A stretch of 9,729 nt of DNA from an uncultured Collinsella sp. (GCA_905208975.1 CAJLRE010000063.1:1-9729); one strand, 5' to 3'; positions 1 through 6,184 are shown, counted from the stretch's first letter. Notes: generated from the sequence alone by a model not told the origin. Program-made: numbers and translations.

Positions 1-100
1 TCGACGCCATGCGTCAAACACCCGCCCGAACATCAACTATTCGGTATGGTACCCATGATGCATCATGCGCTTGCAAGGCATCGGTCAGCGGTCGCGGCTC
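1..100. other. Left edge, downstream of tgt; no gene recognised
   Basis: This stretch follows the tgt stop codon on the minus strand. I see no credible coding region. It contains a perfect 14-bp palindrome, CATGATGCATCATG at 54-67, and a smaller one, CTTGCAAG at 70-77. Neither has a T-run that would make it an obvious intrinsic terminator. The window edge prevents further interpretation. Confidence 0.4.
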
Positions 101-1240
101 TTAGTAATCCACCGCGGCAGGACTATTCATCCAATCGCTCACGAATGCGCCGTAGCGGCCCTCGATAATGGCCTGGCGGGCACGCTGCATAAGGTTGAGC
201 AGGTAGTAGATATTGTGCATCGAAAGCAAAATGCCGCCGAGCATCTCCTTCTGCGTGACCATGTGGCGAATGAGCGCGCGGCTGTAGCCGCCCGTGCACA
301 CCGGGCAGGTGCAGGTGGGGTCGATGGGGCCGTCGTCGTGCGCAAAGCGCGCGTTACGGAAGTTAAGGCGACCTTCACTGGAGAACGCCGTACCCATGCG
401 ACCGGTGCGCGTCGGCAGCACACAGTCGAACATGTCGATGCCCACGCCCACGCCGCGTACGAGCGTGGTGGGGTTGCCGACACCCATCAGGTAGCGCGGC
501 TTATGCTTGGGCATGTACTCGCTCACGAGCGGCGCCAGGGTCTCGAACATGGTCTCGTGATCCTCGCCCACCGAATAGCCACCGATACCATAGCCCGGGA
601 AGTCGCCGCACTCCTCCAGATGGCGCAGCGAACGCAGGCGCAGATCCAGGTGCATGCCGCCCTGAACGATGCCAAAGAGCGCCTGGTCATCGCGGGTATG
701 CGCCTTATAGCAGCGCTCGGCCCACATGCTCGACAGCTCAACGGCGCGCTCAACGTAGGCGCGCGTGGCGGGATAGCCCGGGCACTGGTCGAGCTGCATG
801 CAGATATCGGAGCCGAGTTTCATGGCGATTTCCATGTTGTCCTCGGGCGTCCAAAACACGTGGCGGCCGTCGTAATCGTTGACAATAAAGCGCACGCCCT
901 CATCGGTGAGCTTGACGGCATCGTTGTGGCTGAAGACCTGGAAACCGCCCGAGTCGGTGAGGATGGGGCCGTGCCAGTTCATGAACTTGTGCAGGCCGCC
1001 CAGCTCGGCGATGGTGTCCTCGCCGGGACGCATGGACAGATGATAGGTATTGGCGAGCACGATCTGGGCGCCGAGCTTCTTGACAGTCTCGGTAGGAATG
1101 CCCTTGACGTTTGCCTTGGTGCCCACGGGCATAAAGATCGGCGTCTCGATGTCGCCGTGCGGGGTGTGCAGTACGCCGGCGCGCGCGTGCGTCGTCGGAT
1201 CCTCGGCAATCAGGTCGAATTTAAAAAGGTTCTGGTCCAT
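101..1240 (-). CDS. tgt: Queuine/preQ1 tRNA-guanine transglycosylase
   Basis: Tgt swaps guanine-34 of GUN-anticodon tRNAs (Tyr, His, Asn, Asp) for the queuosine precursor preQ1. The 379-aa product has the usual family length and is complete. Visible motifs are TDSGGFQVFS (95-104, with D96), the substrate-site sequence LDQCPGYP (150-157, with D151), FGIVQGG (189-195), YGIGGYSVGE (217-226) and MFDCVLPTRTGR (270-281). By alignment with the Zymomonas enzyme, D272 is the nucleophile. The zinc ligands are C310, C312, C315 and H342. C153 occupies the position where eukaryotic queuine-using enzymes carry Val, which fits preQ1 as substrate. Q152 replaces the more usual Glu. The start is ATG at 1240, with AAGGAG at 1250-1255 nine bases upstream. 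A TATAAT box lies further upstream, so the gene may have its own promoter although it trails the SDR gene. queA and queH on the same strand support the role. Confidence 0.97.
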   Translation of the reverse strand: MDQNLFKFDLIAEDPTTHARAGVLHTPHGDIETPIFMPVGTKANVKGIPTETVKKLGAQIVLANTYHLSMRPGEDTIAELGGLHKFMNWHGPILTDSGGFQVFSHNDAVKLTDEGVRFIVNDYDGRHVFWTPEDNMEIAMKLGSDICMQLDQCPGYPATRAYVERAVELSSMWAERCYKAHTRDDQALFGIVQGGMHLDLRLRSLRHLEECGDFPGYGIGGYSVGEDHETMFETLAPLVSEYMPKHKPRYLMGVGNPTTLVRGVGVGIDMFDCVLPTRTGRMGTAFSSEGRLNFRNARFAHDDGPIDPTCTCPVCTGGYSRALIRHMVTQKEMLGGILLSMHNIYYLLNLMQRARQAIIEGRYGAFVSDWMNSPAAVDY

Positions 1241-1277
1241 AAACTGGAACTCCTTGGTTGCGGTTCATACGCAAACC

Positions 1278-1283
1278 ATTATA
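1278..1283 (-). promoter_or_regulatory. Candidate -10 box of tgt
   Basis: The minus strand reads TATAAT here, a perfect consensus -10 hexamer. It would start transcription about 30 nt before the tgt ATG and leave room for the AAGGAG at 1250-1255. No good -35 match sits at 16-18 bp spacing, so this is a half-supported promoter. Confidence 0.45.
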
Positions 1284-1352
1284 CGGGCAACCCGCAAGAA
1301 GCACCGACTCGACAGAAACTGGCGCGAGGAGGATACGGCAGGGACACGGCAA

Positions 1353-1393
1353 ATGAGCGTGGATTTTTGGACGCTTACCGGATGAGCGTGGAT
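1353..1393. repeat. Direct repeat ATGAGCGTGGAT (two copies)
   Basis: ATGAGCGTGGAT occurs at 1353-1364 and again at 1382-1393. An imperfect inverted copy, ATCCACTTTCAT, lies at 1438-1449. The first copy also starts a small hairpin (AGCGT at 1356-1360, ACGCT at 1371-1375). The second copy leads into the long inverted repeat at 1388-1443, extending its arms to about 18 of 20 matches. Confidence 0.6.
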
Positions 1394-1443
1394 AATCTCC
1401 CACTTTTGCCCAAAGCACAGCCCAAAAACGGGAGATTATCCAC
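1388..1443. repeat. Long inverted repeat, cassette 1
   Basis: Perfect 14-bp arms, GTGGATAATCTCCC at 1388-1401 and GGGAGATTATCCAC at 1430-1443, enclose 28 nt. Inside the loop TTTTG (1404-1408) can pair with CAAAA (1424-1428). It resembles the inverted repeat at 4562-4628 in layout, with similar loop length and GCCC and A-run segments in the loop, although the arm sequences differ. It lies between the tgt promoter and the structured element. No T-run follows on either strand, so a simple intrinsic terminator is not indicated. Confidence 0.8.
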
Positions 1444-1457
1444 TTTCATTCTGCGGG

Positions 1458-1486
1458 CACTCATTTAAGTACGTCCCCGATGAGTG
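1458..1486. repeat. CGTCCC-loop hairpin, copy 1
   Basis: Seven-base perfect arms, CACTCAT at 1458-1464 and ATGAGTG at 1480-1486, flank a 15-nt loop that contains ACGTCCCC. The plan of variable arms around a loop with a CGTCCC core recurs at 4701-4727 and 6780-6812 in the same orientation. This suggests a small dispersed palindromic repeat family. Confidence 0.65.
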
Positions 1487-1504
1487 GAGCTATTTACCAG
1501 CCAC

Positions 1505-1675
1505 GGCAACGCCGATATTTTGGCAACGTCAGCGAGCGGGTCGCATTTGAGACAAGGTGCCGTGAAATGAAAGGGCGCTGACCTTCTGGTCGCGCCCTTG
1601 AAATTGAACGGCAGATTGTCCAAATGCGGCCCGCGCAGCGTCGGCCGGTCCGCCGTTCGGTAGAACGGCGGAACC
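1505..1675 (-). repeat. Structured ~170-nt intergenic element, copy 1
   Basis: Described on the plus strand. A small hairpin pairs GCC at 1511-1513 with GGC at 1522-1524. Next comes a rod. Its base is 1536-1549 with 1621-1634 (one G-T wobble), then a bulged A1550, then GACAA/TTGTC (1551-1555 with 1616-1620). A GG/GA internal loop follows, then TGCCGT/ACGGCA (1558-1563 with 1608-1613). Beyond that is an internal loop GAAATGA/GAAATTGA, then AAGGGCGC/GCGCCCTT (1571-1578 with 1592-1599), a bulged T1579, and GACC-TTCT-GGTC. A linker GCAGCGTCGG leads to the hairpin CCGCCGTTC/GAACGGCGG (1650-1658 with 1663-1671). The element ends next to the SDR stop codon, so it would lie in the 3' UTR of that mRNA. 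Copy 2 is at 4734-4903. The strand given is that of the neighbouring gene; the functional strand is not known. Confidence 0.8.
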
Positions 1676-1676
1676 C

Positions 1677-2477
1677 CTAAGGACGCTGGCCCATGCCACC
1701 CTCGAGGGTGACGGTCTCGCCGTTCATATACTTAAAGTCGGGACCGCAGAGCTGAACGACAACGCGGCCGATTTCCTTCTCGACGTCGCCGTAGTGGCCT
1801 GCCGGCGGCATGTGGACGTTGGCCTTGAACGCCTCGGGATAGGCATCTTGGAAGTTCTCGAGCGCGGCGGTCCAAGCAAGCGGGCAAACGATGTTGACGT
1901 TGATGCCGTCCTTGCCCCACTCGTTGGCGGCGACGCGAGTCAGGCCGCGGATGCCCTCCTTGGCGGCAGCATAGCTGCACTGGCCGTAGTTGCCAAACAG
2001 GCCGGCGCCCGAAGCAAAGTTGACCACGGAGCCCTTGGTCTCCTTCAGGTGCGGATAGGCCTTCTGCATGTACAGATAGGTGGCATACAGACCGGAGTAA
2101 ATGGCCAGGTTAAACTGATCCATGGTGTGGTCGGCGATGGTCACGCCCGAGGCGCTGGCCTGAGCGTTGTTAACGACGGCGTCGATGCGACCGAACTCCT
2201 CAATCGCCTTGTCGATAACGTTCTGCACGACGGCCTCGTTGTCCTGACCGGCGGAGACATCGGCCTGAACAGGAAGAACCTTAACGCCGTACTCAGCCTC
2301 GAGAGACTCCTTGGCGGCCTCGAGCTTGGCAACGTTGCGGCCGGTGATGACGAGGTTCGCGCCCTCCTTGGCAAAAGCGATATCGATGCCGTAACCGATG
2401 GAGCCAGCGGAGCCGTCCTTGAGCGTGGCCTTGCCGCCGCCGGTGACGATCACGGTCTTACCAGTGAAAAGTCCCAT
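1677..2477 (-). CDS. Short-chain dehydrogenase/reductase (classical SDR)
   Basis: This is a 266-aa NAD(P)-dependent oxidoreductase of unknown substrate, probably cytosolic and with a Rossmann fold. Visible elements are the nucleotide-binding start (VTGGG, 11-15, and GSIGYGI, 25-31), ADVS (72-75), NNAQ (103-106) in place of the usual NNAG, the catalytic S156 (FASGAG), Y169 and K173 (YAAAK), and a C-terminal GETVTLEGGMG typical of SDRs. R47 after the second beta strand suggests NADP(H). About nine extra residues (KATLKDGSA) split the glycine-rich loop. The start is ATG at 2477, because AAAGGA lies about six bases upstream and matches the family N-terminus MGLFTGKTVIVTGG. An in-frame ATG at 2525 has no such site. 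Hydroxysteroid dehydrogenases of gut actinobacteria belong to this superfamily, but nothing here proves that substrate. The TAG stop abuts the structured element. Confidence 0.93.
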   Translation of the reverse strand: MGLFTGKTVIVTGGGKATLKDGSAGSIGYGIDIAFAKEGANLVITGRNVAKLEAAKESLEAEYGVKVLPVQADVSAGQDNEAVVQNVIDKAIEEFGRIDAVVNNAQASASGVTIADHTMDQFNLAIYSGLYATYLYMQKAYPHLKETKGSVVNFASGAGLFGNYGQCSYAAAKEGIRGLTRVAANEWGKDGINVNIVCPLAWTAALENFQDAYPEAFKANVHMPPAGHYGDVEKEIGRVVVQLCGPDFKYMNGETVTLEGGMGQRP

Positions 2478-2496
2478 ACAAAGTCCTTTCAAATCG

Positions 2497-2514
2497 CGAC
2501 GGGCCCGCCCGTCG
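2497..2514 (-). promoter_or_regulatory. GC-rich hairpin in SDR leader
   Basis: CGACGGGC (2497-2504) and GCCCGTCG (2507-2514) form a nearly uninterrupted palindrome about 10 nt upstream of the SDR ribosome binding site (AAGGAC, around 2482-2487). It would fold stably in the leader mRNA, or could be an operator. No function can be assigned from the sequence. Confidence 0.4.
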
Positions 2515-2603
2515 ACTGCGCGCATCCAACTTCACGCGCCAAAAGCTGACATGCAACTTTAGCGTGTTCAAGTGAATAGAAAAGGCCTCGGTAGGCGAAC
2601 GGC

Positions 2604-2632
2604 ATAACGTCTTTCGGCGAAGGGATTGTCAA
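2604..2632 (-). promoter_or_regulatory. Candidate SDR promoter
   Basis: The minus strand shows a perfect TTGACA (2627-2632), a 17-bp spacer, then CGTTAT (2604-2609) as a weak -10. The implied leader is about 120 nt and includes the hairpin at 2497-2514. The weak -10 limits confidence. Confidence 0.35.
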
Positions 2633-2732
2633 GTACAAACTGGATAAAGTGGCCGAGTTTTTGCTATCGACACGAGCCATCGAACACGTTTTGAAACTTT
2701 GCTGCAGCGCGCGGGATGTCGGCGCGAGACTT

Positions 2733-2738
2733 TATCAT
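2733..2738 (+). promoter_or_regulatory. Candidate -10 box of the coiled-coil gene
   Basis: TATCAT matches five of six consensus -10 bases and stands about 34 bp before the ATG at 2772. The ribosome binding site GAGGAG (2757-2762) lies between them. There is no convincing -35. The gap 2478-2771 therefore holds divergent promoter regions and nothing else I recognise. Confidence 0.35.
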
Positions 2739-2771
2739 AGGGTGACAAACAACGATGAGGAGCACATGCCT

Positions 2772-4535
2772 ATGACAGACGAGCTGGACCCCCAGACTCA
2801 ACAGCATATTGATGATTCAGCAGACGTCGCCGCAGATACTGACGCTGCGACCTGCAATGATACCGACATCGACGACGCCACTCTGGATAACGGCGCTGCG
2901 ACGGAAATCCCTGCGGCCGAAGATGCCGACGAGCAAAACGACGATTCGGCCGCTCAGGACGACGCCCCCGAAAAGGACGCCGCCCAGCAAGCAGCAGGCC
3001 CCATCGAGGTATCTTCGGAAGAAGAACTCGATGCTGTCATGGATTCCATGATGGATGCCGTCAAAGCGATGAAGGACGCTGTCGCCGATGCCGACGTTGA
3101 CGCCGAGGAGGAAGAGGCTGCCGAGGCCGCCTCGACGTTTGTGCCCGGCGAGACCCCGGTTGCCGACCAGGGCAGCACCATGCCCTCGTTTCTGCAGCTC
3201 GAACATCCCACGATTGGCGCGGACGCCGTTGACCCGCATGCAGCGGGCTTTTCCGTGATTGAAGGCGGCACCGGCAATATCGCCGCGCCACAAACTACCG
3301 ATGTTGACGCCGCTGACACCGGTCGCCCGATCGCCCCGCACGCCCCTGCCGCGAGCCGCGACCTGGGAACCGCCGTCTCGAACACTGCGAACGCCGTGGG
3401 CACTTTTATCGCACAGGGCGCTTCGGCCATGCGCGAGATGAACGCCGCCAAGAAGGCACTCGCCGATGCCCGCGCCCACCTTTCCGAGCTCGAGCAGCGC
3501 ATCGCCGACCAAGCAGAGGAGCTCGAGACGCGCCAGGACATCGCAGGCCGCTTCGATCAGATCATCGCCGACCAGCGCCAGGCAATCGCTACGGCACAAA
3601 AGACCGCTGCGGCAGCTGAAGTTGACCGTGACGCCCATGCCGCCAAAGCGACGGAGCTCAAGGGCCAGCTCGAGCAAATGAAGGCAGAGGACGATGCGAC
3701 CGAGCTCCGCCTGAAGGCTGCACTCGACGCCGTGGAAGCCCGCGAGGCGAGTTCACGCGAGACCGGCAACCGCCTGGTTCGTCGACTCGAAGATTCCAAG
3801 CGCATCCGCGACAAAGTGAAGGCTGAGCGCGATACCGGTGTCGCCGCCGCACGGCAAACTGCCGATGCTACGCGCGCACAGCTCGAGACCTTACGTCGCG
3901 AGTATGCCGAGCTGCAGCGCAACCCTTCGGCAAATCCCGCCAATTACACCGTGCGCACCAGCGAGTTGTCTATGCAAATCTCCGACGCTGCCGACGCCCT
4001 CCGCAAGGCCGAGGAAGACATTCCGCGCGTGACCGCCGATCTTGAACATTCACTTGCCGCCGCCGAGCAGGCCGTCGAGCAGGCACAGGCCCCCATCGCC
4101 GATGCTAAACGCGCGCACCAGGCCGTAACGGCCGAGGCAGATGCCGCGCGCGACGAGCTGCAGTCCGCAAAAACTGCCGCCGCGACGCGCCAGCGCGAGC
4201 TGCGCGAAAAGATCGCCACGCAGGACAAGGCACGCCGCGAGCAAGAGCAGGCCATCGCAAACGCCCGGGCAGATGCCGCGCATGCGCAGTCGATTATCGA
4301 GCAGGCGACCGAGGTGCACGACCATCCCGAAATCACCGAATCGCTCGCCGGGTCCTTGGCACGCGACAAGGCCGAGCATGCCGAGACCGAGCGCGAAGTT
4401 GCCCAACTCGAGGCCGCCGAAGACGACGTGCGCAAGCGAACCCGCGACTCACGCGTCAAATTCACCGGAGCCATCGCCTGCATCATCGCCGCAATCCTGG
4501 CGATCATCGCAATCTGGTTGTTCGCAAGCAAGTAA
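2772..4535 (+). CDS. Tail-anchored acidic coiled-coil protein
   Basis: I do not recognise a named family. The 587-aa product has four parts. Residues 1-125 are very acidic, rich in D, E and A, and probably disordered, with one likely helix around 82-120. Residues 126-215 are a low-complexity linker. Residues 216-560 form a long Ala/Glu/Arg/Gln-rich coiled coil interrupted by NPSANP (384-389) and HDHPE (516-520). The end is a single hydrophobic segment (about 566-584, TGAIACIIAAILAIIAIWLF) with basic residues just before it (RKRTRDSRVK) and only ASK after it. There is no signal peptide, so the expected topology is cytoplasmic with a C-terminal tail anchor. Automated pipelines might call it an SMC-like ATPase, but there are no Walker motifs. 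The start at 2772 has AGGAG nine bases upstream. ATG at 2766 is in frame but only three bases from AGGAG. The gene is monocistronic, divergent from the SDR and convergent with queA. Confidence 0.85.
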   Translation: MTDELDPQTQQHIDDSADVAADTDAATCNDTDIDDATLDNGAATEIPAAEDADEQNDDSAAQDDAPEKDAAQQAAGPIEVSSEEELDAVMDSMMDAVKAMKDAVADADVDAEEEEAAEAASTFVPGETPVADQGSTMPSFLQLEHPTIGADAVDPHAAGFSVIEGGTGNIAAPQTTDVDAADTGRPIAPHAPAASRDLGTAVSNTANAVGTFIAQGASAMREMNAAKKALADARAHLSELEQRIADQAEELETRQDIAGRFDQIIADQRQAIATAQKTAAAAEVDRDAHAAKATELKGQLEQMKAEDDATELRLKAALDAVEAREASSRETGNRLVRRLEDSKRIRDKVKAERDTGVAAARQTADATRAQLETLRREYAELQRNPSANPANYTVRTSELSMQISDAADALRKAEEDIPRVTADLEHSLAAAEQAVEQAQAPIADAKRAHQAVTAEADAARDELQSAKTAAATRQRELREKIATQDKARREQEQAIANARADAAHAQSIIEQATEVHDHPEITESLAGSLARDKAEHAETEREVAQLEAAEDDVRKRTRDSRVKFTGAIACIIAAILAIIAIWLFASK

Positions 4536-4561
4536 GCCGGTTGCCAAAAACGCCCCAACGC

Positions 4562-4628
4562 AGTTGCGGTGAGATAGTTCCTGTTTAGCCCTCAAAAAGG
4601 CCAATTCAAGAACTATCTCACCGCAACT
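4562..4628. repeat. Long inverted repeat, cassette 2
   Basis: Perfect 19-bp arms, AGTTGCGGTGAGATAGTTC at 4562-4580 and its complement at 4610-4628, surround a 29-nt loop. The loop contains GCCCTCAAAAAGGCC, which can itself form a small stem. It lies 26 nt after the coiled-coil gene stop, between convergent genes. It could end transcription in either direction, but neither strand has a clean T-run after the stem. Its position relative to the structured element matches that of 1388-1443. Confidence 0.85.
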
Positions 4629-4633
4629 TATTT

Positions 4634-4672
4634 AGATTGGCACAAGGCAACCTATCCCTCTTGCACCAATCT
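4634..4672. repeat. Imperfect hairpin between cassette parts
   Basis: AGATTGG (4634-4640) pairs with CCAATCT (4666-4672), and CAAG (4643-4646) with CTTG (4660-4663), around a pyrimidine-rich loop. It has no counterpart in the first cassette. Confidence 0.5.
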
Positions 4673-4675
4673 CTT

Positions 4676-4727
4676 GACATAAGGACCGTCCCCAAGTGCC
4701 GGCACAAAAGGAACGTCCCTAAGTGCC
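4676..4727. repeat. Tandem CGTCCC repeat and hairpin, copy 2
   Basis: Two adjacent units, 4676-4700 and 4701-4727, share the pattern AAGGAMCGTCCCYAAGTGCC. The second is a hairpin: GGCAC (4701-4705) pairs with GTGCC (4723-4727) around a 17-nt loop holding AACGTCCC. The junction GTGCCGGCAC (4696-4705) is a perfect 10-bp palindrome. The loop core and orientation match the hairpins at 1458-1486 and 6780-6812. Confidence 0.7.
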
Positions 4728-4733
4728 AACAAA

Positions 4734-4903
4734 GGCGACGCCGATGCCTTGGCAAAGTCAGCGAAAACCCGCCAGAGCGAGCAAGGTGCCTTGAAACGAG
4801 GCGGCATTGACCTTCTGGTCATGCCGCCGAAGTTGAAAGGCAGATTGCCGCTCTGGCGGGTTTGCAGCGTCGAGCCGTTACGCGGTTCGCAGAACCGCGT
4901 AAC
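4734..4903 (-). repeat. Structured ~170-nt intergenic element, copy 2
   Basis: This is the second copy of the element at 1505-1675, described on the plus strand. A small hairpin pairs GACGCC with GGC and GTC (4737-4742, 4751-4753, 4757-4759). The rod base is a perfect 15 bp, 4765-4779 with 4849-4863, then a bulged A4780 and GCAA/TTGC. A GG/GA loop follows, then TGCCTT/AAGGCA (4787-4792 with 4837-4842), an internal loop GAAACGA/GAAGTTGA, GGCGGCAT/ATGCCGCC (4800-4807 with 4821-4828), a bulged T4808 and GACC-TTCT-GGTC. The linker GCAGCGTCGA leads to the hairpin 4877-4888 with 4892-4903. That hairpin's last base is the first base of the queA stop codon triplet. Loop sizes and bulges match copy 1, while most stem pairs differ in sequence. 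Confidence 0.8.
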
Positions 4904-6120
4904 TAACAAATGAGCATGGCGTCGCCAAAGCTGAAGAAGCGGTAGCGCTCCTCGATGGCGGCGGCGTAGGCATCCATGATCTGGTCGCGGGTGGCAAGCG
5001 CGCTTACGAGCATCATGAGCGTGGAGCGCGGCACGTGGAAGTTCGTGATCAGCGCGTCGACCACGTGATAGGTCGAGCCGGGCATGAGGTAGAGCTGCGT
5101 CGTGGCGTTCTCGCGCACCACGATGTCACCGCGGCCGAGCGTGTCGGCGCCGTCCTCGAGGCCTTCAAAATAGCGCGCCGTCACAGCCGGATCGGACACC
5201 GGAGCATCGGCGTCAAACGCGCTCTCGAGCGAGCGCACCGCCGTGGTACCGACAGCAATCACACGATGGCCCTCGGCCTTCGCCTTATGCACGGCGTCGA
5301 CAACCTCCTGTGACACGTGGTAGCGCTCGGTGTGCATGACGTGCTGCGTGGGGTCGTCCTCCTCCACCAGACGGAAGGTATCAATACCCACCTCGAGCTC
5401 GACGGCGGCAAACTTCGCGCCCTTGGCCTCGATAGCGGCCATGAGCTCGGGGGTAAAGTGCAGACCCGCCGTAGGAGCGGCAGCCGAGTGCTCCTCCTTC
5501 ATGGCGTAGACGGTCTGGTACTTCTCGGGATCGCCCTCGTAATCGGTAATGTAGGGCGGCAGCGGCACGTGACCGGCAGCATGAATGGCCTCGTCGAGCG
5601 TGCGCGGCTCGCCGGCGGCATTGCAGCCGGCCGGCTCAAAGCGCACCAGACGGCCTCCGCGGCTATCGGTGACAAAGTCGATGACCTCGGCCGTCAGCAC
5701 CACGGGAGCCCCCTCGGGCGCATGGGCGCCACCGGCGCGATACTCAATCTGAGCACCGGGCTTCAGGCGCTTGCCCGGCTTGACCAGGCACTCCCAAACG
5801 TGGCCCAGCGGGTCAACATCCTCACGGCGCTTGAGCAGCAGCGTCTCGACCACGCCACCCGAGCCAGCCTTGCGACCGATAAGACGGGCCGGCATCACGC
5901 GCGTCTGGTTGATGACGAGCACATCGCCCGGCTCGATATAGTCGATGATGTCGCGGAAGATGCAGTGCTCAACGGTACCGCCATGCTCTAGCGGCGTTCC
6001 TGTCTCGGAGCCTTTGCGATCAACCACCAGCAGGCGGCAGGAGTCGCGCGGCTCGGCAGGAGCCTGGGCAATCAGTTCCTCAGGAAGGTTGTAGTCAAAA
6101 TCATCGGTACGCATAGACAC
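4903..6120 (-). CDS. queA: S-adenosylmethionine:tRNA ribosyltransferase-isomerase
   Basis: QueA transfers and rearranges the ribosyl part of S-adenosylmethionine onto preQ1-34 of tRNA, giving epoxyqueuosine. Recognisable motifs are FDYNLPEELIAQ (8-19), NQTRVMPARLIG (71-82), PLPPYI (186-191), YQTVYA (201-206), AAAPTAGLHFT (213-223), MHTERYHVS (262-270), IAVGTTAVRSLES (288-300), ALITNFHVPRSTLMMLVSA (357-375) and YRFFSFGDAMLI (393-404). At 405 aa it exceeds the common 340-360. Extra residues lie around 36-51 and 301-330. The sequence usually reading LHVGxGTF is LEVGIDTF (242-249), with Glu in place of His. The start chosen is GTG at 6120, eight bases after AAGGAG. ATG at 6114 gives a more typical N-terminus but sits 14 bases from that site. 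The gene follows queH by 64 bp, and the two are probably co-transcribed. Confidence 0.96.
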   Translation of the reverse strand: MSMRTDDFDYNLPEELIAQAPAEPRDSCRLLVVDRKGSETGTPLEHGGTVEHCIFRDIIDYIEPGDVLVINQTRVMPARLIGRKAGSGGVVETLLLKRREDVDPLGHVWECLVKPGKRLKPGAQIEYRAGGAHAPEGAPVVLTAEVIDFVTDSRGGRLVRFEPAGCNAAGEPRTLDEAIHAAGHVPLPPYITDYEGDPEKYQTVYAMKEEHSAAAPTAGLHFTPELMAAIEAKGAKFAAVELEVGIDTFRLVEEDDPTQHVMHTERYHVSQEVVDAVHKAKAEGHRVIAVGTTAVRSLESAFDADAPVSDPAVTARYFEGLEDGADTLGRGDIVVRENATTQLYLMPGSTYHVVDALITNFHVPRSTLMMLVSALATRDQIMDAYAAAIEERYRFFSFGDAMLIC

Positions 6121-6184
6121 GTCGGATACTCCTTATATAGCTAAAGTCCGCTCTACATCCTAGCAGGCTGACGTCCCAAACGAA

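Noticed and set aside
1388..1443. CRISPR array or invertible promoter
   Set aside because: There is only one repeat pair with a 28-nt loop. No regularly spaced repeats, cas genes or recombinase are present.
65..1468. 467-codon plus-strand open frame across tgt
   Set aside because: It runs antisense to tgt and then through the hairpin-rich gap. The product has no recognisable domain; tgt explains the region.
1650..1671. Hairpin after the SDR stop as a simple intrinsic terminator
   Set aside because: The stem is strong but no T-run follows on either strand. It also belongs to the larger conserved element.
1241..1676. preQ1 riboswitch upstream of tgt
   Set aside because: The gap is structured, but I see no compact H-type pseudoknot with an A-rich tail near the tgt start. 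The big element lies beyond the probable tgt promoter, and its second copy is downstream of queA, where it could not control that gene as a leader.
2817..3677. Antisense open frames over the coiled-coil gene
   Set aside because: They are compositional shadows of the Ala- and Asp-rich coding strand, without a start signal or domain.
5317..5991. 224-codon plus-strand frame inside queA
   Set aside because: It is antisense to clear QueA motifs, with no independent support.
6160..6184. Another CGTCCC motif downstream of queH
   Set aside because: ACGTCCC is present near 6172, but I find no matching arms around it, so it is not counted as a hairpin family member.
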